Shown here: piece after piece, positions 14,239-21,572 of the stretch | How positions within the stretch are numbered: position 1 is the first letter of the stretch | How the letters are laid out: each line of letters opens with the position of its first letter | Translations under genes and position numbers: made by a program | Assembly (NCBI GenBank): GCA_039929105.1 | Contig: JBDSRX010000050.1 | Span: 1 to 26,003, forward strand | Source: JBDSRX01 sp039929105 | Lineage (GTDB): Bacteria > Patescibacteriota > Dojkabacteria > J137 | Length of the DNA stretch: 26,003 bases | Direction of reading: 5' to 3' | The notes under the pieces: model-generated | Told to the model about the DNA's origin: nothing | Seen by the model: the letters and a program-made list of their open reading frames with translations, nothing else | Databases searched by the model: none

Positions 14239-16029
14239 TTAAATAGTAAACTCAGTTTCTCCTACGGGTATATTCTCTGGAAATCCTCTAAATTGAAGAT
14301 TAGAAATGTATTTAAAGTAAAAATGTCCCTTATTTGTAACTATAGAAACATATTCTGCTGTTGGTAGCTTCGTAATTCCATAATTACTTTCTATTAGAAT
14401 AAGATTCTTTGTAGAAGAACTGCAGTTGGAAGCACAGTTTATTTCTAAAATATCTCCAGATTCAATATCTGTAATTGTGAAAGTATAGAGTTTATTATTA
14501 ATATCACTTTTGTAATATCCAAATACTTCGCTTGGTAATTCTCTTCTTAATATTGGTGGAGTTAATACATTTAATTTATCAACGGCTAATTCTCTGTCGT
14601 CAACCCTTAATACTCCATTGGATGTTCCTGTTAATATTGCTAGTATTCCACTTCCACCATTTACATTTTTGTAAACTGAAGCAAAATAATCTTTTACGCT
14701 GGATGCATTTTTAATTAAATCTATATTTGATTGATACATTTCGAAAGGTGTATATCTATCTGCAGAATACATTCCATCTATTTTTCCTTCAAAAGATTCA
14801 GATAATTTTGATGTAACTGTAATTCTATACAATCCAACTAATCCCAAAGAAAAGGCGAACGTCAGAATCATTAGAATGTAAAGTAACATCCTCAACTTAC
14901 GGGATTGCCACCTCGCTGCGCTCCTCGCAATGACTGATAAACCTATTGCTCCGAAAGGAACTGCGAATATCATAAATCTTTGACCATAACTTCCTCCACC
15001 CCACCAAGATGGCCAGAATCCATATACAATAATTGTAGAGAAGATTGAAACTAAAGCAGCAATGGAAAGTAGTTTATTCTTTTTATAAAGCAGAACTAAT
15101 CCAGCAATAGCAAAGATAAATATCGGAGAATATATCAACCAGCCTCGATATTGAGAGAAAAGCATATTAAATCCATTGAAATTGGTCAGGTTAAAGTTTT
15201 CTGTTCTAACAACGCTATATCCAGAAGCAATAATTCCGCCATAAGAAATTAAGTTGTAAGCAAACCAAAGTAATAATGTAGGAATTCCTCCAGCTATAAA
15301 ATAGAGTAAAGATCTCCACCTCCTTGTCACCAAAAAATATAATCCAATAACAACTCCTAAAGGTATGAGTGTAGGTCGTATCAGAAAAGATAGACCTACA
15401 GCTAAACCCATAGAGAGTAATAGCCGACGACTTCGAGGTTCCTTCTTCAATTTAACCAATGGATAGACAATCGCACTAATAGCGAATATCTCGTATATGT
15501 GGGTAAAAGATGGACCTAAGAATACATACCAGATTGCAAAACTTGAAATAAAGCTTGCTCCAGTAGAAATAATTGCTGTTTTATCTCCAAAACCTAATAA
15601 TTTTAAAGTCTTAAATATCAAAACTAATGAAACTAATGCAAAAAACATTGCTGTAATTAAAGCAGCCACACCTTCATATAACGTGTGCCCATTGTATGCC
15701 ATAAAATAGTCGTTATAGATTGTTTTATCGCCTTTAAAGAAGTTAGCGACAATTAGTCCTGGAAGTTGAATAATTGAGACTCCAGGTGAACATACGGAGA
15801 TATAATTGTTGTTATAAGTTTCTTTTACATGTTCCATGTAATCGAAATATTCTGGCTTTTCGGAATTAACAAAACTATTCTTGTCTATTAAACTTTTAGA
15901 AATTGTATAGTAGCACCATTCGTCAGATCGATAATATGGTTCACCTTGTGTAATAAAAAGAAAGCCAAATATAATAATCGTAAAGATTAACGCTTTCTTA
16001 GGAGTGATTAGAGACTTAATAAACTTCAT
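14239..16029 (-). CDS. GT-C-type membrane glycosyltransferase-like protein
   Basis: A 596-residue integral membrane protein with about ten helices in residues 13-400 and a soluble C-terminal domain of about 190 residues. The first external loop carries an acidic pair in YYRSDEWCYY (D36, E37), the position and style of the catalytic acids in GT-C enzymes such as PMT/ArnT relatives, which use polyprenyl-phosphate sugars. The sugar donor and acceptor are unknown. Residues about 366-377 (IARSAARWQSRK) are encoded by a palindromic repeat at 14901-14934 inserted between two membrane segments. It is a single gene, divergent from the GNAT gene, with a leaderless-type promoter. Confidence 0.7.
   Translation of the reverse strand: MKFIKSLITPKKALIFTIIIFGFLFITQGEPYYRSDEWCYYTISKSLIDKNSFVNSEKPEYFDYMEHVKETYNNNYISVCSPGVSIIQLPGLIVANFFKGDKTIYNDYFMAYNGHTLYEGVAALITAMFFALVSLVLIFKTLKLLGFGDKTAIISTGASFISSFAIWYVFLGPSFTHIYEIFAISAIVYPLVKLKKEPRSRRLLLSMGLAVGLSFLIRPTLIPLGVVIGLYFLVTRRWRSLLYFIAGGIPTLLLWFAYNLISYGGIIASGYSVVRTENFNLTNFNGFNMLFSQYRGWLIYSPIFIFAIAGLVLLYKKNKLLSIAALVSIFSTIIVYGFWPSWWGGGSYGQRFMIFAVPFGAIGLSVIARSAARWQSRKLRMLLYILMILTFAFSLGLVGLYRITVTSKLSESFEGKIDGMYSADRYTPFEMYQSNIDLIKNASSVKDYFASVYKNVNGGSGILAILTGTSNGVLRVDDRELAVDKLNVLTPPILRRELPSEVFGYYKSDINNKLYTFTITDIESGDILEINCASNCSSSTKNLILIESNYGITKLPTAEYVSIVTNKGHFYFKYISNLQFRGFPENIPVGETEFTI
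14901..14934. repeat. Palindromic repeat inside the GT-C gene
   Basis: Imperfect palindrome with ends GGGATTGC and GCAATGAC and a core of alternating GCTGCG/CTCCTCG, much more GC-rich than the surrounding gene. It is read through in frame (residues about 366-377). It resembles the ATTGCGAGGAGC...GCAATCC repeat type that I recall from many bacterial genomes; this recollection needs a search. Confidence 0.75.
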
Positions 16030-16035
16030 GTCGTC

Positions 16036-16044
16036 ATTTTATCA
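16036..16044 (-). promoter_or_regulatory. Extended -10, leaderless type, for the GT-C gene
   Basis: On the minus strand TGATAAAAT (16044 to 16036) is an extended -10 (TGn plus TAAAAT). Six bases then separate it from the ATG at 16029, so the transcript would begin at the start codon. Confidence 0.6.
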
Positions 16045-16086
16045 CTAGCTCACATTGGAGTCATTTTAAAAGTCTTGATTCTGTTC

Positions 16087-16092
16087 TATAAT
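16087..16092 (+). promoter_or_regulatory. Leaderless-type -10 box for the GNAT gene
   Basis: A perfect TATAAT is followed by seven bases and the ATG at 16100. No strong -35 is seen; TTTTAA at 16064-16069 has the right 17-bp spacing but is poor. Confidence 0.65.
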
Positions 16093-16099
16093 CAATCAT

Positions 16100-16609
16100 A
16101 TGTCTACAATTAGAAAAGCAGAGTTAAAAGATTACACTGCAATAAAAAACTTAATGCTTGTTGCACTCAAAGAAGATCCTCATGCTTTTTCAGTTTCTGC
16201 AGAAGAGTACGAACCAAACTCGGAATATTGGTGGATGGGATACATTAATCCGTTTCTAACAAATAGTTCTCAAGAAATGTATTTGTCTTTCAATGAAGAT
16301 GAGTTGCAAGGAATGATTGGGATTACTTACGATAATAAACAAAGAAAAAAACATATTGCATCTTTTGTTTGGTTTTATGTTGATAAGAAATTTAGAGGAA
16401 AAGGAATAGGAAAGTCTTTAATCAATAAGGCACTTGAAGTTTTAGAAAATAATAAAGAAATTACAAAACTATCTTTATTGGTAGTAGCTTCGCAAGAACA
16501 AGCAATTGGAATTTATAAGAAGAGAGGGTTTGAAATTAATGGAACACTAAAAAAAGAACTCAAAATTTCTTCTGAGTTCTTTGATGTTTTAATTATGGAG
16601 AGGGTTTAA
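16100..16609 (+). CDS. GNAT-family N-acetyltransferase
   Basis: A 169-residue acetyl-CoA-dependent acetyltransferase. Motif A is clear: WFYVDKKFRGKGIGKSLI, with the pyrophosphate-binding R-G-K-G-I-G at 99-104. The late segment SQEQAIGIYKKRGFEI matches motif B of GNAT proteins. The acceptor (amino acid, protein or small molecule) cannot be told. It is cytoplasmic and stands alone, divergent from the GT-C gene. Its stop codon overlaps the stop of the convergent PP2C-like gene within TTAA. Confidence 0.92.
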   Translation: MSTIRKAELKDYTAIKNLMLVALKEDPHAFSVSAEEYEPNSEYWWMGYINPFLTNSSQEMYLSFNEDELQGMIGITYDNKQRKKHIASFVWFYVDKKFRGKGIGKSLINKALEVLENNKEITKLSLLVVASQEQAIGIYKKRGFEINGTLKKELKISSEFFDVLIMERV

Positions 16610-17712
16610 CCAGCTGTAATTCCACTCGTAGTAGTACATGCTCCCGACCCATCGTCAAAAGGGTTTAGTCCTTTATCACGGTTTGAACCATCACTAAATT
16701 TCATATATAAATCATCAGGGCTCATTCCATAAATAATAGAAACTCTCCCCGAACCAACACCATGTTCTGCAGGATACATAGTAAGAGTTCTTCCATTCTC
16801 ATCTAGAGGATTATCACCATAATAAGATTGAATAACATTATATTTGTCTCTTGCATATAGAGCATGTCTCTTTTGATAAGGACTATTTAAAGGCTCTGTC
16901 TTAAATAAATCAGAAGGGAAGAAAGGATCGCCATCGTTACTTATTAATGAATAACCAGAATCTTTATATCTTCCAAATTCTAGGTTAACTAGACGAGCAT
17001 CCGAGATAATCGATATACTGCAATAACCGATTGCCCCCCAGTTAGTAAAATTCTCATAACCTTTTTCCCCAGCTTTAGCTCTAGCTCTAGCATCAATCAT
17101 AAATAGATTCTGTAGTTCACCCATAATAATATCGATACCTTTTAATCCAGCTTCAAACTCAGATTTATCAGAGCTTACCATTAAGTTGATGGCATCTCTT
17201 ATTGCGTTAGAGTATTCTGGAGTGGACAATTTGCTTTTTAAAAAATTTCCATAAGCTACCGCATATTCTTCTGAATTGGTTTTCTCACCTACATAGTTTG
17301 ATGCTCCATCGATTAGAACTATTCCTCTTTCTCCATATCCCATATCAAAAGCAGTTACATAGTCTTGATTTTCATGACTTTTATTGGGAATCTGTGAGCT
17401 CATTATTATTACACCACTTTCTTCCACAGCTCTTTCACGATTAGGGTATTCTGGATCATTCAATTTCTTACCCTGAAGTCTTAGTCTAAAATCTTTTGCT
17501 ACAGTCGGTAGTATTTTACCAATTGTTTCTACCCCCGTTTCCATTGCTAAGTTAATAGTAAATTGTTCTTGTGTATCACCTTTTTTATTAACAGTCTGTA
17601 CAACATTTTGTTCTTCTGTCTCTCTCTTTTTGCTTTTCCCGAACCCTGCAAATGCACCGGTAAGGCCATTCCAAATACCTGATTTTGGTTCGTCAGATTC
17701 TCCCTGTGCCAT
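16606..17712 (-). CDS. PP2C-like protein phosphatase, divergent
   Basis: A 368-residue protein with a weak but ordered PPM/PP2C pattern: SHENQDYV (about 112-119, compare R-x-x-NED), GIVLIDGASN (130-139, compare VxDGHGG), a GAIGYCSISIISDARLVNLEFG block like the GS-T-A-to-GDSR segment, and DDLYMKFSDGS near the C-terminus (compare LLLxSDG). These acidic residues would bind the two catalytic metals of a Ser/Thr phosphatase. The last usual motif (DN-x-T) is not seen. The first 55 residues are a charged Gly/Lys/Glu-rich leader. I chose ATG 17712; a TTG at 17730 in the same frame would overlap the SDR gene. It is the last gene of the minus-strand cluster. Confidence 0.6.
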   Translation of the reverse strand: MAQGESDEPKSGIWNGLTGAFAGFGKSKKRETEEQNVVQTVNKKGDTQEQFTINLAMETGVETIGKILPTVAKDFRLRLQGKKLNDPEYPNRERAVEESGVIIMSSQIPNKSHENQDYVTAFDMGYGERGIVLIDGASNYVGEKTNSEEYAVAYGNFLKSKLSTPEYSNAIRDAINLMVSSDKSEFEAGLKGIDIIMGELQNLFMIDARARAKAGEKGYENFTNWGAIGYCSISIISDARLVNLEFGRYKDSGYSLISNDGDPFFPSDLFKTEPLNSPYQKRHALYARDKYNVIQSYYGDNPLDENGRTLTMYPAEHGVGSGRVSIIYGMSPDDLYMKFSDGSNRDKGLNPFDDGSGACTTTSGITAG

Positions 17713-17722
17713 ATTAAAAAAT

Positions 17723-18472
17723 TTAACCAATATTATTTAAAAAGAATTCCACTAACCATGGAAACCATCTATATACCAAGTATATCACTCTTACATAAAA
17801 TGGAACATGGATTTTATATATATTTGTAAATAATGCTCTATAAACTGCATTCGCAACTGAATCTACAGAAGACATTGTAATTTCATCTGAATCTATTCCA
17901 CCTCTTTTCCAGAAATATGTTTTAATTTTTCCAGGATGTAGAGAACTTACTTTAACATTGTGTTTTGATAGTTCTCGTCGAACACTTGCAGTAAAACCTG
18001 TAATTGCCCATTTTGTAGCCGAATACACAGAGAAGCCCGGCACTGGAACTAATCCCGCAACAGAAGAAGTCATAATAATATGGCCATATTTCTGTTTGAC
18101 CATAATCTCTGAGGCATATTTAGTTACCAATATCATTCCAAGAACGTTTACATCAACCAAAGTTTTTATTTTAGAAGCATCTTGCTCAAATATTTTACCG
18201 TCAAATCCTAGGCCAGCATTGTTAAAAACTGCATCTAATTTATCAATTCCGGCAAACATCTTTTTAATGTCATCCTCTTTACTAACATCACAAGTAACTA
18301 CTTCAGCAGTAGAACCTTTTTCTTCAACAAGTTTTTTAACTTCATTAAGCTCATTAATATTTCTAGCTGCAAGAATCAAATGACATTTATCTTGAGCGAA
18401 TCTCAAAGCAGCAGCTTTACCAATTCCACTAGAAGCACCTGTTATCAAAATTGTTTTTCCTGTTAATTTCAT
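17723..18472 (-). CDS. Short-chain dehydrogenase/reductase (SDR)
   Basis: A 249-residue classical SDR. The cofactor loop TGASSGIG is at 11-18, NNAG at 84-87, and the catalytic set Ser136/137, Tyr150 and Lys154 (YSATK). An Arg at position 37 (AARN) after the second strand suggests NADP(H). The C-terminus carries an aromatic, hydrophobic stretch (FYVRVIYLVYRWFPWLVEFFL) that may attach it to the membrane, as in some lipid or steroid reductases. The substrate is unknown. Its start overlaps the upstream membrane-protein gene by ATGA, and the PP2C-like gene follows after 10 bp. Confidence 0.93.
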   Translation of the reverse strand: MKLTGKTILITGASSGIGKAAALRFAQDKCHLILAARNINELNEVKKLVEEKGSTAEVVTCDVSKEDDIKKMFAGIDKLDAVFNNAGLGFDGKIFEQDASKIKTLVDVNVLGMILVTKYASEIMVKQKYGHIIMTSSVAGLVPVPGFSVYSATKWAITGFTASVRRELSKHNVKVSSLHPGKIKTYFWKRGGIDSDEITMSSVDSVANAVYRALFTNIYKIHVPFYVRVIYLVYRWFPWLVEFFLNNIG

Positions 18473-18951
18473 AAGTCGTCATTTTCTTCAGATGTATTAT
18501 TCCTGCCAAACTTTTCCTCATATTCATCTTTCTTCATTAACTTACTAAAAAGTCCAGTCTTATGAGTTAGTGGAGGTTGTTCAGGTTCATCATCAAGAGC
18601 AGCAACCTCATTCCATTTCTCTAATTCTTTCTCTGATTTTGATCTTCCTTTTATTGATACAAAAACAAAAAGAAGCAAGAATAGAATCCCATTAAATAAG
18701 AAAGATCCAGAAATTAGAATTACAAGATTAATTAAGAAAGCAGAATTATTAACATTTACTTTATCTTCTTCTGTAGTTGGATTTGTTGTTAAGTAGTAAC
18801 CCTTGCATTTAGTTTTCTCCCAAGAAGTTGCAGGGTCAGTAGCACTAGTTTCGCAAGGTAGTATTTTAACTGGGCAAAATAAAACAACAAGTATCGATGC
18901 AAAGAAAATTATTAATGGAATAACTAAAAGAAGTCTTAATTTTTTCTTCAT
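18469..18951 (-). CDS. Two-helix membrane protein of unknown function
   Basis: A 160-residue protein I do not recognise. Helix 1 at about 6-27 follows a KKK start. An external loop of about 45 residues holds three cysteines (C26 at the helix end, C33, C49). Helix 2 is at about 72-98. The C-terminal 60 residues are cytoplasmic, very acidic and charged (KSEKELEKWNEVAALDDEPE). There is no enzyme motif. Its TGA overlaps the SDR start by ATGA, so the two are probably made together, which hints that the SDR works at the membrane (inference). Confidence 0.78.
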   Translation of the reverse strand: MKKKLRLLLVIPLIIFFASILVVLFCPVKILPCETSATDPATSWEKTKCKGYYLTTNPTTEEDKVNVNNSAFLINLVILISGSFLFNGILFLLLFVFVSIKGRSKSEKELEKWNEVAALDDEPEQPPLTHKTGLFSKLMKKDEYEEKFGRNNTSEENDDL

Positions 18952-18957
18952 CTTGGT

Positions 18958-18963
18958 ATTTTA
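18958..18963 (-). promoter_or_regulatory. Leaderless-type -10 box for the two-helix protein gene
   Basis: On the minus strand TAAAAT (18963 to 18958) lies six bases before the ATG at 18951, inside the 30-bp gap after the ATP-grasp gene. It would let the distal three genes be transcribed separately. Confidence 0.45.
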
Positions 18964-18981
18964 ACTCTTGTTAGTGTACAT

Positions 18982-20421
18982 CTATCGGATTCTATCTTCA
19001 ATAGCTTTCATTGCTTCTAAAATCCATGGTGCAACTCCTTCGATGTAGACTATTTGATAAGTAAATTGCATTCTGGCAACTTCATCAAATTTATTTCTTG
19101 TTTGCCCTTTCTTCTGACATAACAGAACAAATCCACCTGCTTCTATAAAATCTATCGAGTATCCATCCTTTTGCCAAATTAAAGGTTTATCTTGCTCTTC
19201 ATCAATGTAAATAACTTGATCCATAGTCCATTCTCCTTGCTCTGCGATTCTTTTTGCAGCTGCATTATCACTTTGTAGTCTGTAAATTCCAGATTTTAAT
19301 TGATCTTTAATAGTAAAACCATCAGTTTTAGATCTTAAGAATATTTGAGATCCTTCAATCTCTTGCAATTGTGTGTATGCTTCTATATCAAAATCAATAT
19401 CTAGCCATTCTGCTAAATTAATTAAAGCAAGCGGAACTTGGTTTTGGTTTAATTCTAATTTTGTTTGTAAAGGTATGTTTGCTGTTTGTCTGGCATTAAT
19501 TTCAATTACAAAAAACTTATCTCCGTCGACAACTAAATCTATTCCATATAAACCTCTATAATTATCTTTCTGCATAATTTCACCAATCTTTTTTGTAATA
19601 TCAAACAAGGCAATTCTCATTTCTGGAGTTACACTTCTATAACCATGTGTCCAATCATTACCAATTGTAGAGCCTTTGCCCGGTGTTAAATCTCTTATTC
19701 CTGTTATTTGATATTGTAATCCTGCAACAAAAACTCCTTTTTTAGTAACACATCCGTTAATAGTATAAGAATTTCCATCTACCATCTGAGATATTCTTAC
19801 AATATTTCCATCTAAAGCTTTTTGTAAAAGTAAGAAGTCACCCTCATTTTCTAAAAAATGTGTGCCAATTCCTGTGTGAGCTCTATCTTCTTGAACAACA
19901 AATTTTAGTGAACCTAAATCCGTACTCAAACTTGCCCAACTTACATCTGAGATATTTGCAACAAGAGATTTTGGTGTTGGAATACTATTTTCTTCAAATA
20001 CTTTATATTGGCTTAATTTACCTTCAAATTTTCTATTTAAATCTGCAGAAATGTTTAACACTGTTCCTCCAAGACCTTCCATTACTCGTACAGCAGGTTG
20101 ATTAAAATGAAAAAATTGAGCATAAAATTTATTTGGAGCATGTTGTTTTATCCATTCTTGTACTTTTGCGTTCTTTACTAATTCTAGAGTAGAGTCATTT
20201 TTTAAAATTTCGTCATGTTCTTGGGTTGTTTTAATATTATTTTCTTTAAGTTTTTTTAAACTATGAGAAACATAATTCGACTCGACCGCAGCAATATAAT
20301 AGTTATCTAAAACATTTTCTAAACCTAGGGATCTTTCGGCATCTCTTGAGAAAAAGAATAAAGGAGAATCTTTTAATTTTTCGTTTACTTGTTGTATTAA
20401 CTTCTCTGTTAGTGGATTCAT
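18982..20421 (-). CDS. ATP-grasp ligase-like protein
   Basis: A 479-residue protein with an ATP-grasp domain at about 130-340. The diagnostic metal and ATP site is LYGIDLVVDGDKFFVIEINAR (D295, E307, N309: the D...ExN pattern). A flexible glycine-rich loop, AHTGIGTHFL, is at about 181-190 and a basic FVVQEDR strand precedes it. ATP-grasp enzymes join a carboxylate to an amine or thiol through an acyl phosphate; the substrate here is unknown. The N-terminal 125 residues look like a pre-ATP-grasp domain and the C-terminal 140 residues are unrecognised. No membrane segment is seen. It is the first gene of the minus-strand cluster. Confidence 0.82.
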   Translation of the reverse strand: MNPLTEKLIQQVNEKLKDSPLFFFSRDAERSLGLENVLDNYYIAAVESNYVSHSLKKLKENNIKTTQEHDEILKNDSTLELVKNAKVQEWIKQHAPNKFYAQFFHFNQPAVRVMEGLGGTVLNISADLNRKFEGKLSQYKVFEENSIPTPKSLVANISDVSWASLSTDLGSLKFVVQEDRAHTGIGTHFLENEGDFLLLQKALDGNIVRISQMVDGNSYTINGCVTKKGVFVAGLQYQITGIRDLTPGKGSTIGNDWTHGYRSVTPEMRIALFDITKKIGEIMQKDNYRGLYGIDLVVDGDKFFVIEINARQTANIPLQTKLELNQNQVPLALINLAEWLDIDFDIEAYTQLQEIEGSQIFLRSKTDGFTIKDQLKSGIYRLQSDNAAAKRIAEQGEWTMDQVIYIDEEQDKPLIWQKDGYSIDFIEAGGFVLLCQKKGQTRNKFDEVARMQFTYQIVYIEGVAPWILEAMKAIEDRIR

Positions 20422-20436
20422 ATTTTAAGTTTACCT

Positions 20437-20442
20437 ATTATA
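20437..20442 (-). promoter_or_regulatory. -10 box for the ATP-grasp gene
   Basis: On the minus strand TATAAT (20442 to 20437) lies 15 nt before the ATG at 20421, giving a leader of about 9 nt. There is no clear -35. Confidence 0.45.
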
Positions 20443-20521
20443 AGAGAGAAATACAAAGAGAATTTTAGAAAGCATAAACATAGTTATCTAAGAAATTCGA
20501 AACCCTAAAACCATTTCCTAG

Positions 20522-20530
20522 TGGTATAAT
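20522..20530 (+). promoter_or_regulatory. Extended -10 promoter for the small gene at 20650
   Basis: TGGTATAAT is a perfect extended -10. Transcription would begin near 20537 and give a leader of about 110 nt containing an inverted repeat and a palindromic repeat, by far the longest leader in this window. Confidence 0.6.
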
Positions 20531-20536
20531 CAACTA

Positions 20537-20571
20537 AATAATCTTACTGAGCTAGCGAAGTTTAGATTATT
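20537..20571 (+). repeat. Inverted repeat in the leader of the small gene at 20650
   Basis: AATAATCT (20537-20544) pairs with AGATTATT (20564-20571) around a 19-nt loop containing GAGCTAGCGAAG. That loop resembles the core of the palindromic repeat just downstream. It begins at the predicted transcription start. Confidence 0.6.
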
Positions 20572-20574
20572 ATT

Positions 20575-20595
20575 GTCCTGAGCTTGTCGAAGGAC
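20575..20595. repeat. Palindromic repeat, copy 1 of the CTTCGACAAGCTCAG family
   Basis: An imperfect palindrome with ends GTCCT and AGGAC. Its reverse complement contains GTCCTTCGACAAGCTCAGGA, identical over 20 nt to 22023-22042 inside the flavoprotein gene. Motifs of this kind recur in many uncultured bacterial genomes, to my recollection. Confidence 0.85.
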
Positions 20596-20649
20596 CTTAT
20601 ACTTAATAATGATCCAGTCCGCATAGGCGAAAGGGATAACAAATCAACT

Positions 20650-20955
20650 ATGGAAAATCAGGAAACACCAGTAGAATTTAAAGGAATGGTTTATTCTGCA
20701 TTAAACAATGCATTTGAAGAAGTCGGCAATAAAGTTGAATCTTCAAATAAATTTGAAGCAGTTGCAGAAATTCAAGGAAATAATAAAAATCCACAAGGAA
20801 CAGCAAATGTTCAAGCTGGAGTACAAAACCTTCTAATTACTTTACTTTTACAACTTGCAAAACAACTAGGGTTAAAAGAAGATGAATTAGAAAAAGTTTT
20901 TGATGAAGTTCTTAAACTTGTACATACATATAAAAATAAGAAAGGAGAAAGCTAA
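20650..20955 (+). CDS. Small unknown protein
   Basis: A 101-residue protein I do not recognise, counted from the ATG at 20650. The frame is open further up to a TTG at 20584, but that codon and the next few lie inside the palindromic repeat, so it is an unlikely start. Residues about 8-50 are polar, with NNKNPQGTANVQAG as a flexible linker. Residues about 55-95 form an amphipathic helical stretch (LLITLLLQLAKQLGLKEDELEKVFDEVLKLV). This could be a small helical or oligomerising domain. There is no signal peptide. The YbaK-type gene follows after 69 bp. Confidence 0.65.
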   Translation: MENQETPVEFKGMVYSALNNAFEEVGNKVESSNKFEAVAEIQGNNKNPQGTANVQAGVQNLLITLLLQLAKQLGLKEDELEKVFDEVLKLVHTYKNKKGES

Positions 20956-20966
20956 GATCGAAAATT

Positions 20967-20988
20967 CGAAATTCGAATGAAGAAATCC
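20967..20988. repeat. Dispersed 22-bp repeat, copy A
   Basis: The reverse complement of this segment differs by one base from 23124-23145; both contain GGATTTCTT and ATTCGAATTTCG. It sits in the gap between the small unknown gene and the YbaK-type gene. Confidence 0.75.
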
Positions 20989-21024
20989 AAATAGAATCTC
21001 AGAATAATTAATCTTGAATAAAAA

Positions 21025-21471
21025 ATGAAAACTGTTGAAGAAATACTACAAGAAAATAATTTAGAAGTAATTGTTTCAGAACATACAACTAAAACAGCAG
21101 AACAAGCAGCAAAAGCTTTGGAATGTTTTGTTGGTCAAATTGCAAAATCTCTTATCTTCAGAACTAAATCTGGAAAGTCAATTCTAGTTATTGCAGCAGG
21201 AAACCATAGAGTTAGTTTTGCAAAACTAAAAGATTTTGTAAATGACGATATTTTAAAACCAGATGCAGATTATGTAAAAGAAATTACTGGATTAAATATT
21301 GGTGGAGTTACACCTTTTGGTTATCACACAGACTATAAGTTTTTTGATGAAGATCTTTTAAAGTTTGGATATGTTTATCCATCGGCTGGAGATTCTCAAA
21401 GTTGTTTCGAAGTTGATTCCGATTTATTGGTAGAATTATCTGAGGCAAAAGTAGTTGATATTAAAGAATGA
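21025..21471 (+). CDS. YbaK/EbsC-type aminoacyl-tRNA deacylase
   Basis: A 148-residue single-domain member of the YbaK/ProXp superfamily, which hydrolyses mischarged aminoacyl-tRNAs in trans (for example Cys- or Ala-tRNA-Pro). Diagnostic pieces are CFVGQIAKSLIFRTKSGKSI (39-58), with the conserved lysine of the QIAKSLIF block (Lys46), VIAAGNHRVSFAKL (60-73) and TGLNIGGVTPFGY (93-105). It lacks the extra domains of ProRS and so acts free-standing. The tRNA specificity cannot be told from sequence. It is cytoplasmic. A 101-bp AT-rich gap with AATGAAAG-type low-complexity sequence separates it from the next gene. Confidence 0.92.
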   Translation: MKTVEEILQENNLEVIVSEHTTKTAEQAAKALECFVGQIAKSLIFRTKSGKSILVIAAGNHRVSFAKLKDFVNDDILKPDADYVKEITGLNIGGVTPFGYHTDYKFFDEDLLKFGYVYPSAGDSQSCFEVDSDLLVELSEAKVVDIKE

Positions 21472-21572
21472 GGGAATTAAAAAATGAAAGTAATTAAAAT
21501 AATTGAATCTCATAGGAATAAATACTTTTTCATTTTCTTCATTGTTTTCATTTCTTTCATTAAAACTTAAAT

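Noticed and set aside
17713..17730. TTG 17730 as the start of the PP2C-like gene
   Set aside because: It would overlap the SDR stop and adds only six residues; an ATG follows directly. It remains possible through coupling.
17958..18383. Plus-strand open frame of 141 codons
   Set aside because: It lies entirely antisense to the clear SDR gene and has no recognisable motif.
20584..20649. TTG 20584 as the start of the small gene
   Set aside because: The codon lies within the palindromic repeat and its product begins with repeat-derived residues; ATG 20650 is better.
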